Assembly (NCBI GenBank): GCA_038503035.1
Contig: JAVSML010024581.1
Location: forward strand, 1 to 64,000
From: Crocodylus rhombifer
Lineage: Eukaryota > Chordata > Crocodylia > Crocodylidae
Length of the DNA: 64,000 bases
Reading direction: 5' to 3'
Shown here: one piece after another, positions 24,252 through 35,396 of the stretch
Layout: each line of letters opens with the position of its first letter
Position numbering within the stretch: the stretch's first letter is position 1
Position numbers and translations under genes: made by a program
Notes under the pieces: generated by a model
Told to the model about the DNA's origin: nothing
The model's input: the letters and a program-made list of their open reading frames with translations, nothing else
Databases searched by the model: none

Positions 24252-25352
24252 CTGGATGGGAAGAACACCATCAGCCAACACGTCCCTATGTTACTAAGCA
24301 ACAGCAACAACATTCTTGCTGTCAAGCAACCCCATTACATGCCTGTTTCTTCACCCTTTCCCATTAACTCTCAGCAGTGCAGCACCAGCCTGGAAGATAA
24401 TCAGCTCAAGTGCTATTAGAAATACATCCACCACAATGGCTTTTCCCCAGCAAGAGAACCCAAAACAAGAAACTGCAGTGACATCAAAGGGTGGGATGGG
24501 GACAACTGCCCTTCTGCCTGGGAAACTGCAGAGCCGAGAACTTGGCGCCCTGACAAAGGAACAGGCAAAGCTGACGTGGGACAGGGCCTTTACAACATCA
24601 GCTGTGTCAAGCGATTTGTAGGCAAGCGGAAGTTACAGGAGCGGTGAATAGTATCGAACACTCCAGGTCTGCACACCTCTTCCATTTGTTCACATCTGTA
24701 CATACGCATGCGTACAGACACACACCACCCCTCCCCTCTTGCTGCTGAGTTCCCAGAGGACAGGTCGATACCATGGCTTTTCAAATAAGCACTGCTGCCC
24801 ACAACTCAGAGTGCAAAACTTTGAATCAACTGCGACTAGGCATTTACTTAAAAGGGAATGAAACTACACAGGAGCAGCCACGTTCAAGGCTTATGTAAGA
24901 AACTGCAGCTCAGCCAGGACAGGTTCAAACCACAGGTCAGCAGTTGCTATCCATGGGCTCTCCGCTGGGCCCTGAATGACAGGCTCTAAGAGTGCTGGGA
25001 GTGCTGGCAATGGATTTACCCACCAGAAGATACGGGGAGCTAGTTCTGCTCTCAGAGCCACCCAGAAGCAGCAGAGCTAGGGCAGGCTCAACCCCTGAGA
25101 CAGCAGCAGCCCAGGTCTCTACACTGAGCAGATATGGGCTAACAGCAGATGGAGAAGTGTGGTGGGTCAGCGTGGGCAAGGGGCAAAGCAGTGGCATGTA
25201 TCTTCTTCCCCACACCCCAAGCCTTGTTCCCAGCTCTGGCCAAGCAGCAAATCCACCTACGCACAGGCACGCAAGATCTCCAGACCAGAGCGAGCCGAGA
25301 ATGAACGCACTCTGACCACCCCCATGCACAGCAGCAGCTCAAGAGCCCTCAC
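24252..25352 (-). other. COQ8A: COQ8A intron, phase 0
   Basis: A 1.1 kb intron with moderately GC-rich sequence. A palindromic string, 'tacgcatgcgta', and a short CA tract lie near 24703-24725. Nothing else is visible. Confidence 0.8.
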
Positions 25353-25418
25353 CTCGATGTAGAGGTCGGTGAACTTCTCGTCAAAGCCTCGAGTCGCTCC
25401 GAAGTCCAGCAGGGCCAC
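25353..25418 (-). CDS. COQ8A: COQ8A exon with DFG metal-binding motif
   Basis: The 66 nt encode 22 residues, VALLDFGATRGFDEKFTDLY plus IE. LLDFGATR is the UbiB-family form of the DFG motif; its Asp (human D507) binds the nucleotide-bound magnesium ion. The acceptor is CATCCAG before 25418 and the donor is GTGAGG after 25353, phase 0 at both ends. The motif is intact, so this copy should keep nucleotide binding. The flanking DNA on the higher-coordinate side becomes very GC-rich within about 700 bases. Confidence 0.96.
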
Positions 25419-26107
25419 CTGGATGTGAACAAACCCTTCTGCGTTATAGTGACCACCAATCAGAAAGGAGGCAGCTTGGTCACGGAGGGCTCTGAAGGGG
25501 GTGGCATGAAGCTCACAGGGCACAAGGGCTTCCTGGGGGCCCAGGTCTGGGCAATTAGTTGACTCCCTCCTGTCACTGGTCCTCACTGCCAAAGTCCAGC
25601 GCAGAGCAGATCAGAGCCCTCCTCAGCCTCATGCAGGTGGGCAGGCAGAGGTGACAGAGCCTCCCATTGCCCCGTGGGACCTGCTGAGCCAGGGGCTCCT
25701 GTAGGCTTGCGCCCTGCATCACAGCGCATCAGTGGACAGCCTTGCCCCAGCACCATCCCCATGCACAACTCGGACAGCCCTGCCATTGCCTTGCACAGCC
25801 TATAGCTCTGGAACTGCTTCCAAATCTGATACAAAAGGCACACATATGCAGGTGCCCAACCAGTGACAGACAGGAAGAATTGCAGGCCACTGGGGACCAC
25901 CTCACCGGGCACTGGTATTTTTAGCCCAACCCAAGGGCAAGGGAGAGGTGGGGAAGACTGGAATGATGTGCCACTGGCTCAGCAAGCCCTAGCTGCTCCC
26001 ATGTCAGAGAACATACAGGGCTGCACCTTTTCAGCAAAGGGCAGGGGAGAGGAACAATTCCCATTCTTCCCCTAGGAGCCTCCCCCAGGCTAATGGTGTT
26101 ATTGCTA

Positions 26108-26410
26108 CACTGGTTGCACGGAGTCAGTGGCTGAATCCTCCAGGCCAAGCAGGCCATCACCAGAGGCCCGCCGCATGCTCCAGGGCATGGGAGCAGGCCG
26201 GAGGCTTGGCCTGGAGGCCTGGGAGCCTGCTCCACTGACTGCACGCACTGGTTGAAGCAGTACCCCTGGGAGCAGGCTCCTGCCAGGCCCTTCCCGGAGG
26301 CCCCCCGGGCCTGGGCGCAGGCCGGAGGCTTGGCGGGTGGGCTGGGAGCCTGCTCCCCCGGCTCCAGGTGCCGGTTGCAGCATTTACCCCGGGAGCCTGG
26401 GGACCTATCC
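26108..26410. repeat. GC-rich imperfect tandem units of 120-140 bp
   Basis: The string 'gcaggccggaggcttggc' occurs at about 26193 and again at about 26318, 125 bases apart. Matching 'cactggttg' or 'gccggttg' strings occur near 26108, 26246 and 26368, and 'gggagcctgctcc' recurs at 26221 and 26341. Three diverged units of roughly 120-140 bp fit this. The base composition is far more GC-rich than the surrounding intron. Confidence 0.6.
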
Positions 26411-26492
26411 ATGCGGGGCCGGAGCCCGCTTCCCGGGCTCAGGCAAGCGCAGGGCCAGCCCCCAGCCCGCTCGGGCGCAAAAGGGGCGGGCG

Positions 26493-26610
26493 GCCTACGG
26501 CACCCGGGATTCCCAGGCAGTCTCCCATCCAGGTACTAGCCGGGCCCGGGACTGCTTAGCTTCTAAGATTGGACGGGATCGGGTGCAATCAGTCCGGTCT
26601 GGCTGTAGGC
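26493..26610 (-). pseudogene. 5S rRNA-like sequence
   Basis: Read on the minus strand, the 118 nt begin GCCTACAGCC and end GTGCCGTAGGC, matching 5S rRNA from end to end. The pol III internal promoter is recognisable. The A-box region reads AGCTAAGCAGTCCCG and the C-box region CCTGGATGGGAGACTGCC, each with only a few changes from the vertebrate 5S sequence as I know it. A TTTT run follows about 12 bases beyond the 3' end. The region between about nt 10 and 30 is clearly diverged, so this is a pseudogene or a 5S-derived SINE head rather than a working rRNA gene. It is embedded in GC-rich tandem DNA. Confidence 0.8.
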
Positions 26611-26684
26611 AGGTGAGGAAGGGAAGGCGGGGGGGCAGGAGGCTTGCCCGGGCTTGCATGACAGTGCGCCAGAACCCCCCGCCA

Positions 26685-26870
26685 GAGGAATACATGGGGT
26701 TGACCTGGGGACCGAAAAACCCCATAGGAATACATGGGGGTTGACATTGCGCCTGCAAGTTCCCATAGGAATACATGGGGTTGACCTGGTGGCTGCAAGG
26801 CCCCATTCGCTTGCCTGGGGTTGACCTGGTGGCTGCAAGGCCCCATTCGCTTGCCTGGGGTTGACCTGGT
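26685..26870. repeat. 40-bp minisatellite
   Basis: TTGAC recurs at 26700, 26741, 26781, 26821 and 26861, a spacing of 41, 40, 40 and 40. Early units contain 'ataggaatacatgggg'. Later units contain 'ccattcgcttgcctgggg', and the last two complete units are nearly identical. The units abut with no spacers. Confidence 0.85.
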
Positions 26871-26952
26871 GCCCGGACTTGCTGCCGCCCGGGGCTTCAC
26901 TCCCAAACCACCACCGGGAGTGCGGACGCAGGACCCGCACAACTGCCAGGGG

Positions 26953-27020
26953 CTTAAGCCTCCATAAAGTGTCCCCCACACCCGGGTTTAAGCCTCCAAG
27001 GAGTGCCCCCCCACCCGGGC
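26953..27020. repeat. Short tandem doublet, about 35 bp
   Basis: 'ttaagcctcca' followed by 'agtgtcccccacacccggg' is repeated at about 35 bases with small changes. It is part of the same GC-rich locus. Confidence 0.55.
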
Positions 27021-27452
27021 TGAATCCACGAGGGCATTGTAGAAGCTGGCACTCTGTGCTGAGAGGCCCCTCAGGGTGTCAGCCAAACAGCTGGTGTGCC
27101 GACACCTCCACATGCTGCAAGAGGACCTTTCATTCTCAGGAGAAGCAGGTCAGTGGGATCTGGACACAAGATCATCTTGCTCCCTCCCACTGGGAAACCC
27201 CAAAATTCTAGCATAAGCCATCCAGCAAATGAGGAATATGGCATACAATACACCCCAATGCCAGTGTCTCTGCAAATGATCATGCTTCCTTTGGACAACT
27301 AGCTATTGTACCACAGCCCCTGTTTATCTTTGGTCTTACAGGGAGTAATAGCTAGAAAAGGTTGAACAGGAGACTAAGAAACTTTGGGAGTGGGGCACAG
27401 TGCCACTAGCTGATAAACATCTCTCACAGGACGTGCATCTGCTGGGGCTTAC

Positions 27453-27560
27453 CTTGCCCAGCTCCGGGTCATAGAAGAAGTTAGACCAGTTTGGGTCAGT
27501 CTGCATGTACCTGAACTCAAACAGCTCCCGCAGGCACAGAACCAGAATGTTGGAGCAGAT
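27453..27560 (-). CDS. COQ8A: COQ8A exon with catalytic-loop motif
   Basis: The 108 nt encode 36 residues, from [20 protein letters not shown] to [16 protein letters not shown]. The D and N of TDPNWSNFF are the catalytic-loop Asp and the metal-binding Asn of the UbiB/ADCK kinase-like fold (human D488 and N493). The acceptor CATCTTTGAAG is weak in pyrimidines but has a correct AG. The donor is GTAAGC, phase 0 at both ends. The motif is intact. The tail (PELGK) differs from human, where this loop is variable. Confidence 0.96.
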
Positions 27561-30455
27561 CTTCAAAGATGCAATGAGAGAGAGAGAGACGCAGACAACG
27601 GGTGAGGGCAGCAGCAATTCACGACCAAAGCTTCAGAGGCACCACCCACCCCCAACTCTGCAGTGAAGGAAACATCAGCAGGGTGGCAGACGACAGATGG
27701 TATCCTTGTCCTCTACTGGATGTTCAGATCCATCTGCTCAGTTCAAAGTTAGCCTTCTCCAGTCCTTCCACACACAAACACCCCCAACCCCAACTCTAAG
27801 CCGTAAGTTGGAATTATGAACTGGGAGCTGCTACATATCCATACATGTTCCTCAATTTAACCCTCCGTCCTTATGTGATGAGTGCTTCAGAGGGTATAAG
27901 GCTGACACCACAAGATGATCCTCCAGTGTCACACACTGGGCTTGGAGAGCAAAAGTAGCACACACACACGGATCCTTGAGAACAGGGGTGGCCAACCATG
28001 AGCATGTATGCCATAAGTGGCATGGGAAGCCTGTGTGTGGCACAGAGCAGACTAAGGGGAGCAGGGAACAGGAAGTAGAGCAACAGATTGGGCATAGAGC
28101 AGAAATCAGAGCAGCAAATAAGGCAGGCTAAGGGGATTGGAGTGGCACTCAGGGAAAGCACAGGGTCTACACCCTCCCAAAAGGCTAATCCTCACTGCCT
28201 GAAGAAGTAAGGCTTCAAAGCAGGACTGTCCAACTTCTAAGCAGTCAGAGGCCACATGCCATGCAGGTGCCCTGGCCCCACCCCCAGTTCCTCAGTTTTC
28301 CAGCTCCATGAAGACACATGGGTGCTGCCAGCACTGCAGGCTGGGCTGCACCACAAGGTGCTGCCCTGCCCTCTGACGTAGGGGCATGAAGTAGAAGGTA
28401 GGAGAGGAATGGGGAGCCCAGAGCTCCCAGCTGCTGGCCCCCAGTGATGGAGGGAGTTATGGAAAATATGATGCGAGCACCTTTGCCCATGGCAGCTATT
28501 CCCAATCCCAGAAGCCCTGCAGAAGGCACAGAAAGCTTCATCTTTTTTGTGCATCAGGAACCTTTGCTGGAGTCAGGAAGCCAGTTGTCAGAGGGGCAGA
28601 ACTCAGCAACCAGCTGCAGGGCACTAACTATCTTCCCTATACAATCCCCAAATAGCAGCTGAGCTCAAATATGTTCCAACTCTTGCCAAGGGCATAGTAC
28701 ATGCTGTGTCTGCACTAGCCTCTCTGCGCTAATTAGAGGGGTGTCTGCTACCCGAGGACTGCAAAACAGCAGCCTCCAAGGTGGCAAAAGGCCTGAGAAA
28801 AGTCATCACCTCATGTAGGATTGAAAGAGACTGTCTGACCGTCTACCTGGGTTAGGTTGCAAATCCTTAAAGATGGGGAGCAAGTCTCCACCTGGTGCAC
28901 TGAAAGCATCTCAGAGCAAGGACTGCTCCTCACACAGCAGAGAGATCCAGCAGGACAGAGCCTGGACACAGGCCCTGCAGAACTCAGAGGGGATGAACTT
29001 GGAAAGGGCTGTAGAAATGTAACAGGGAACCAGAGCTGCTATCCTTAAGAGCCTTGGCAGGTCAGGGCAAAGGAGCCCCTTCCTGGAGGCTTTCCAAACC
29101 ACCTGCAAGGCTAGGATTTGGCACAGCAGTTTCCTATGCAATGGCTCAAAAAAGCCCTATAGAAAGGCCTCTCCTGTACATTATGTTAGGGCTTTTCTGT
29201 AAAGACCATTTTATGAACCAGTTTGCCAGAGAACCATCGCTAGTTACAACAAGCCAAAGACTATCAGCTTCCACCCAGCTCCTCTCCAGGGCCAGACTAG
29301 CCATCTAAGGGGGAAAAATGCAACAGCGCTGGATACGAGTCAAAACCCCAAGGCAGGATAGTCACGCCTGGGCCAGAAGGCTGCGGGTTAATGTCGCTAA
29401 TGCAGCCCTTTGAGCACTGGGCAGAGCAAGAGACAGACCTTACATCATCTCTCTTTTCAGAATGAGAGCCTCATCCCTGTTCTGGGAGAACATCACGTCA
29501 GGAGGGCTATTAAAATCAGATTCCATCACCTAACACTGGAGCAGTCACAGTCCTGAAGAACGAGCCCAGAGAGCGAGCAAACAGCCCAAAGGGCACATGC
29601 GAGTGGATCTGGCATGGCTCCAGGTACAGTGTGTTGCTGGAATCTGTTTATCTATCGGACATACCATGTACTCTTCCTCAATGACTTGGCAACAGCTGAC
29701 AGCTCACACCAGGCCATAAAATATAACAGAATCCACATACCAGAGCAGTTATTTCTGCTTACGGAGGAGCCTGCCCCCACCTTAACTCCCCCATCCCTTG
29801 CTATATTCAGCACTAGTGTCTTGTCACCCCTCTGCCTCTTGTTTATTCATCAGTACTTTTCCAAGCCCCTTTGGCTACACTGACCAGGCCAAGAAAGGGA
29901 GCTATATTTGACTGTGCACATAATTGGAAGGAGGTGCATTTCTTTGCTCTCACCCCAGAAGAGCAGCTGCAAGAGACCTCTCACCAAGCTGGCTACCTGT
30001 CCCAAGGTCAGGTTCACCCCTTGAAAGGGGCAGAGGAGCAACACGGCACATTGCTTCAGACTGTACAGAGACATGTCAAGAAACCAGTGTGCAAGACCTA
30101 AGGGCCCAGGACACTTGCTGACACCCCCTTTTTCCAGCAATACTCCAGTGGCACTTACCTGCCACAGCCAAAAGGAAATTACCAGTCACTCTGAAACCAC
30201 TGGCAAGTCAACAAGGCCAAAGTTCACCACCTGATTGCAGAGATCCCAGAACCAACTTTTTCAAGAGGCCAGGAAAAGTCACTGGCTTGCTACATCCTAC
30301 CAATTCTTCTTGCACTCTCCCAACTCTGTACCCCCATTCTGTGTCCCTAGCAAAGGTCTCTCCAAGGAATCAACAGGCAAGCAAAAGCAGCTCTGCAGTG
30401 TGCACCGGGGAGAAGCAAAGCAGACCCAAGCACAGTAGCCACCCTGGGACAATAC
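27561..30455 (-). other. COQ8A: COQ8A intron, phase 0
   Basis: This 2.9 kb intron contains two candidate hAT-type repeat stretches at 27984-28550. No open frame in it resembles a protein. The rest appears ordinary. Confidence 0.75.
27984..28550. repeat. Candidate hAT-type DNA transposon relics
   Basis: 'caggggtggccaacc' at 27984 and 'caggactgtccaacttc' near 28221 resemble the terminal strings of hAT/Charlie-type elements, which often begin CAGGGGTGGCCAACC. The sequence between them uses phrases such as 'gtgtggcac' and 'gaggccacatgcc' that are common in those elements. Ends and family are not established. Confidence 0.35.
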
Positions 30456-30597
30456 CTCATTCCGGATCTCTTGGCTTAGTCCTTCTGCTTGATCAAGGGG
30501 GAATCCAGACACCAGCTCCGTGGTCAAGACATGCTGGCTGCACAGCTCGTCCACCACAGCAGGCACATAAAACATTGGGTGATCCTTCAGCAGCTCC
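30456..30597 (-). CDS. COQ8A: COQ8A exon: [16 protein letters not shown] segment
   Basis: The 142 nt finish a split Arg codon and encode 47 residues: [20 protein letters not shown], then [18 protein letters not shown], then GLSQEIRNE. This covers the hinge between the N- and C-lobes. [19 protein letters not shown] is nearly invariant across vertebrate COQ8A. The acceptor is GTTGCTGGCAG and the donor is GTATTG. The phase 2 start joins exactly to the previous exon. All residues that I can compare in the hinge are conserved. Confidence 0.96.
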
Positions 30598-31500
30598 CTG
30601 CCAGCAACAAGGAAAAGGTCAGGACATTCCCTTTCACAGTCCCTTGAATACAGTCAGTTCAGGGAGACCAGTTGCCTGCAAGATACCCCAGTGCTAGGAC
30701 AGCACTGCCAGGCCTGGGCCCCACTGCCAACATCTGGGCCACTGGCTCCTGCAGACTGGCAGAGGGAGAAGGGAATCTCTACCACCAGTCAACATAAGCC
30801 AGCCCAGCTGGTTGCAGCCATTGATGGCTGTAAAAGGGAGAAGCAGCAGCTCTGGGCAGGGACAAAGGGAGGCAGAGGGAGGATGCCTCTTCCAATTCAC
30901 CCTCCATGCCCCAAACCAAGCAGCCAAACTGCATGCAGGCATATAGGTTGCAAGGAGGCAGGGGTAGGGGGGTTAAGTAGACATAAAATAGAGCATGTTC
31001 TTGCTGTCAATCCCTGACACAGGAGCTGGGGAAGTTAACAGCTTCCCCAAACAGGTGTTTCCCCCAAAAAGCCAGCAGTCACACAGCAACCCCCGAAGAA
31101 GAATCCCACCTGCCCTTGGCAGCTGCTGCAGGACCCTCCCCAGAGGAAGGGGTCATGCCCTGCAAACAGAGGAAGGGCCACTGACCAGGCCTTGGAAGTC
31201 ATAAGAGCAGCAGCTGTTTTGTCCTACTCCTAAGCAAGATGCTGCTGAGCATCCTCAGTGCCCTGGGATGGGGGTGGGAAGGCATTTCCATCTTGCAGAG
31301 CCTGGTTCTGAGAGGAAAGACCTGTCTTGAAGACAGCTCAGAACATTTAGCATGCTGCAGGAGTGTGAGGGGCTCCTTCCACCCCATCACAGCAGCTTGG
31401 CAGTTGCACCCAAAGGATCACAGCACAGCCCCTATCAGGAGAAGATGGAGAACAGGCCCCTCCCACACCGAAGTGGGAAAGGGCACCAGTGCACACCCAC
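30598..31500 (-). other. COQ8A: COQ8A intron, phase 2
   Basis: The intron is 0.9 kb with normal splice ends. No repeat or RNA is recognised. Confidence 0.8.
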
Positions 31501-31594
31501 CTGAATCTTTTTGCACAGGCAGCTTCTCTTTTGTAATCACACTCTAGGGCCAGTTCCCTGCTCAGCACCTCAATCAAATGCTCGGGGAAGAGAC
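31501..31594 (-). CDS. COQ8A: COQ8A exon with ExD motif
   Basis: The 94 nt complete a Gly codon, encode [20 protein letters not shown] and [10 protein letters not shown], and leave two bases of an Arg codon. ECD is the ExD motif of the UbiB family. In this kinase fold it lies on the helix that contacts the N-terminal extension. The acceptor is CTTCTTCTAG and the donor is GTGGGT. The exon matches human apart from conservative changes. Confidence 0.96.
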
Positions 31595-32821
31595 CTAGAA
31601 GAAGGGTTGCAGAAGTTAAGAATACTCAGTTGGGAAATGCTTTACTGTTATGCATGAAGCAGGACATGGCCAAGAAGAAAAGCACTTGCAAGGCCAACAG
31701 GAGTTCTGCAAGGCCCAGATCTGAGCCAACAGGAGTTCTGTAGTTAATCAAGTGGCTAAGTTCTCCTGCCTCAGTATCTGAGCAGAAATGTCACAGTGCT
31801 CACCAAGGCCAGCAAGGGCTAGGACTGCAGCACACAACATGTATGCAGGGCCCCACCCAGCCACCAGGGAGGGGGAGCTGCCACTTACTGAGTAGAAGCC
31901 TGTCCAAATGCAGCTAGCTAGGCCAGGGTGAACATCTACCTCCCCCACTCCCCATCCCCCACCCCTCTAGATTTCTCAAGTGCTGCTGTACAGGGTCTCA
32001 GTGGAGGGGAAGAAGAGGGAATGTTTTCATCCTTCTCAGGGGTCCTACATCTGTTCTGGGGCAGAGAGAAGAGTCTGGGCCTGGCTGCTTTCTCCCCTCA
32101 CATCTCAATTCTGTCACTAAAGAGAGTGATGATATGAGCACAGAGGGCTGACAGGCACAGAGGAAAGAATGGCTTTTGCCCATCACTGGGATTCCTGTTG
32201 GCAAGTAAAAGGGAATCAGAGAACACACTCTGGGAGCCATTGTTCACTCTGCGAGCACTTAGGTCCAGGAAAGTATCAACAGGGAGACCTCCCAGGCACC
32301 ACTCAAGCCTGTCAAGAGTCCCAGGAAGCCTCATCTGGACTGATAGGCAGAGATGGACTGCTGCTGTATGCTTTCCAAAGAATGTGCCACCTTCCACTAC
32401 AGAGACACATGCACGTCTCAAGGATGTTTTCTATGGGAGCACCTCCCACATGGCCCAGTAGCAGCCACACAAGCATTTGATGAATGAATGGTTAAATACC
32501 AAATGCACACACAGCACACACCAGGCACTCAACACTGCACCCAGGCAAGGTCAACAGGGGAAGAATGGCTTGGGCTGATCCTGGAGTAGTTAGCCTCTGC
32601 TGCACACAGGACTCTTGTACAGCTGTCAGCATTTCTGCACTGTGCCCAAGAGCAGCATCTGCGAGGAAGATTCCTCCTAACCCAGCTCAGCCATTTTTTT
32701 GGATGAAAAAGAATCTAGCCAATCTAGTTTGAAGGTAAATGCTGGTATGTGCCACAGCATTACAGGACCCTGCAGATTGTTTCTCCCCTTAAAGCCTTCA
32801 CTGGTGTTCCAGTTACTTTAC
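31595..32821 (-). other. COQ8A: COQ8A intron, phase 1
   Basis: The intron is 1.2 kb. A 16-base string, 'gccaacaggagttctg', occurs twice about 35 bases apart near 31697-31747 as a small tandem duplication. Nothing else was recognised. Confidence 0.8.
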
Positions 32822-32903
32822 CATCAGGAAGAATGTTGCTCACGCTCAGGACAGTCATCAGGTTGTTAACATCACTATGGATGCTTTGGGCCACCCCAGG
32901 ATA
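32822..32903 (-). CDS. COQ8A: COQ8A exon: [15 protein letters not shown] segment
   Basis: The 82 nt encode [20 protein letters not shown] and VSNILPD plus the first base of a Gly codon. It lies just after the invariant lysine strand and forms an N-lobe helix specific to the ADCK/UbiB fold. The acceptor is CACCTGCAG and the donor is GTAAAG. VAQSI.SDVNNLM is nearly identical to human. Confidence 0.96.
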
Positions 32904-33757
32904 CTGCAGGTGAGGAAAGAGAAAAAAGGGAATTGGTGAAACCATACTAAACCCATCACCCTCAAAGATTCTCCTTCAGGACCAGGCTGGTCATTTACAG
33001 GACCACTTACTCTGAATGCCCCAACAGCAAGCAGAGCCTCCTACAGGCTCAAAGGGAAAGAGGATAGACTGTGAAGTCCATAAGGCTTTTGCAGATAACA
33101 TTTTCATGGCAAAATCCATGTCGTAAAAAAATCCAAGATCCTGCTGTAGTATGCAGCAGAGATGTCCAAACTACCTTAACACCCCAGCAAATGAAACAGC
33201 CATTTACCATTTTCCAAAACAGGGATTTCTTCCCCTCACCAGATATCTCAAGAGAAGAAAAATAAAAATTTCAAAGGATCACTTAACCATCACTACTGTA
33301 CTATGACAACACAGCAGTGGCCCCAGGGGACCTGAGCCAAACAGGCACACAGCAGTAGCAGTGACAAAGCAAACTCTCTACCCTGCAGACTGAGGAATCA
33401 CAGCCCTAACTGGGCAAAAGTTTGGATTGCTCTCCTCACCTGTTCAATCCTTCACTTATTTGCACAGGCTGCCAAGAAGGCAGCCAACAATGTGCTCGTT
33501 TTTGCAATGCAAACACCTGTCAAGTGAGAGTTGAACCGACACCATGGTGGTAACTTTCCATCATTATTAACTCGGCATGAATCCAAACGGGTATCACAGA
33601 GTTGTGAGGCTCTAGGACATGTTGACAGCAACAAGCCACACAGTGCCTACAAAAGGTGTCTCCCACTTCCCAAAAGGGTCCAAATACCTAGTAAACAATT
33701 TGGGCACGGATTCAGATCAGTTAGTTAAGATCTCTATAAGCAGGGCACTGAGCTTAC
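32904..33757 (-). other. COQ8A: COQ8A intron, phase 0
   Basis: The intron is 0.85 kb and I see no special features in it. Confidence 0.8.
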
Positions 33758-33898
33758 CTGGATCTTCATGGCAACTTCTTTGCCATTCTTCAAGCGAGCC
33801 AGGTGAACCTGGCCAATGGAAGCAGCAGCAAAGGGGCGTTCTTCAAAAAACTCCAGCTTATCCCTCCAGTTGGGACCAAGGTCATTGTTCAGCGTTTT
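33758..33898 (-). CDS. COQ8A: COQ8A exon with alanine-rich loop and VAMK lysine
   Basis: The 141 nt encode 47 residues in phase 0: [20 protein letters not shown], then [20 protein letters not shown], then EVAMKIQ. AAAS is the alanine-rich nucleotide loop that replaces the glycine-rich loop of ordinary kinases. This change is thought to restrain protein-kinase activity and favour ATPase-like behaviour. The K in VAMK is the nucleotide-binding lysine (human K358). The acceptor is CTTTGCAG and the donor is GTAAGC. Both signature elements are intact, with no drift at key positions. Confidence 0.97.
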
Positions 33899-34544
33899 CT
33901 GCAAAGAGACCATATCAGGATAAGGAAAGCTAGGATTTGAGCCATATTTTAGTCTCCCCCACTCCCCTCCCTCCCCTCTGTTTTTAAAGGAATGCAGCTT
34001 TGGGCGTTGCACACAGACTTGGCTCATTATCTTACCCTGTGAAGGTAGGTTTAAAGATTGAAAAACTTTTTAAAAAGTTAGATTATGTTTTCCACTTTCA
34101 CACACTAGGGCAGCTAGACAAGGGCACCTAGGGTCATATCTGAAAATGGGGTGTGGGTGTTTTCTGAAATGCCACCTTCTCCCTCCCCCCATCCTCAGGT
34201 TGTGTGTTGTTTTTAGGAAAGACTGGAAAAAAAGGAGCAAAGAGTACAATGGACAAGCCTGTGGGATAGTGTCAGGATGCAGCACCCACTTAAACCAGCC
34301 AAGCTCAGAGGTGGGTGGGGTTATCCCTGATGTAAGGAACATGCTCCCCCTTCAGGTGGGGCTGAATTTCCTGTGGGCAAGAGGAATCAATCAAACATGG
34401 CCAAGTGGCCCTATTACATGAGCTACTATCTGAATGTATATTCTAGATATGCCAGCCTCTGCTCCTACCCAGGGGCAAGTCCCAGAGCATTTACTTCACT
34501 CCCATTCCCTCACCTCCCAACAAGCAGGGAGGAATACTCCTTAC
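33899..34544 (-). other. COQ8A: COQ8A intron, phase 0
   Basis: The intron is 0.65 kb, with a pyrimidine-rich tract (minus strand purine-rich) near 33955-33980. Nothing else is visible. Confidence 0.8.
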
Positions 34545-34630
34545 CATCATCTGCTTTATGGGCATGAAGTCTGCACTCTGACGTACACGCTCAAAAATCC
34601 TCTGCAGGTGAGGATTGATGAAGGCATCGT
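34545..34630 (-). CDS. COQ8A: COQ8A exon: [15 protein letters not shown] segment
   Basis: The 86 nt finish an Asp codon and encode [20 protein letters not shown] and FMPIKQMM. This is part of the N-terminal extension between the KxGQ motif and the N-lobe; in COQ8A structures this extension folds over the active site. The acceptor is TTCCTGGCAG and the donor is GTAAGG. Only small changes from human are seen (QR for AK, I for L). Confidence 0.96.
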
Positions 34631-35396
34631 CTGCCAGGAAGAAAGTTACAAGTCAGTCAGAAAGGGAGACCTGGGGAGTTGCCCGCCGTCATGCTTCCAA
34701 CTGCTAATCCACAGGCAGCTCAGTCCATTCCCTCAAGCCCCAGATCCCTCCTTGGAAAGACAAGCCAGACTCAAGATGCTTGTTTGTTTTTTTTAAAACA
34801 GCATTATGCTCAAAATTCTTCCCACCCAAAAACACCTCAGACTCCCCCATCCTCAACTTTTTATTGGGGAAACAGTGACTGATAGAGGACCATTCTGCAT
34901 AAACACTGGGGTAAAGAAAGTGACGGGGCAAAAAGCCAAAAGTAGGTGGTACCACAGAGCTCATATTCCGTCTCCCAACCCTCTACGGCATGGTGACCAG
35001 GGCTGTGCTGCAGTCACACACACGTTAATACTTCACTTCTATGCATCCCTCTTCCTCCTTAGCAGTAGAAAACTAAAGCATAAACACTAGCAAAAACAAA
35101 GGCTCTTGGCACGTGCTACGTGCTAGTAATGGTTTCCCAATATTTGAGTGCTTTGGTCATTTAAATGCTGAGGACATACCTACATGTTCTACATTGGTAT
35201 GCCAACCCTTCTGTGATAAAGGGGGCTGGGAAGAGTTACTTGCAGTGCAACGCTTCCAAGTTTTCTGTGACAACAGAACCTTAAAATCTACCACACTGGA
35301 ATAATCTCCAAAACAGCATACATAGTACAGACATGCATTTGTTCCCTGCATTGCCAGAATCACCCCAGCAATATGGTTCCTTTCATTATTCCATAG

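Larger units (their letters stand above)
25419..27452 (-). other. COQ8A: COQ8A intron holding a GC-rich repeat locus
   Basis: This 2 kb intron contains 120-140 bp GC-rich units (26108-26410), a 5S-rRNA-like sequence (26493-26610), a 40-bp minisatellite (26685-26870) and a short 35-bp doublet (26953-27020). The composite lies between exons whose splice sites look normal, so it appears tolerated. Confidence 0.75.

Noticed and set aside
23868..24419. A 183-codon plus-strand open frame
   Set aside because: It lies antisense to a confirmed COQ8A exon (24165-24251) and its introns, and has no recognisable domain.
25921..26744. Proline/glycine-rich open frames on both strands
   Set aside because: They come from GC-rich tandem repeats with few stop codons and change identity with each repeat unit; they are not proteins.
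26685..26870. Regular 40-bp repeats resembling a CRISPR array
   Set aside because: Units abut directly with no unique spacers, no cas genes exist nearby, and the DNA is vertebrate. It is a minisatellite.
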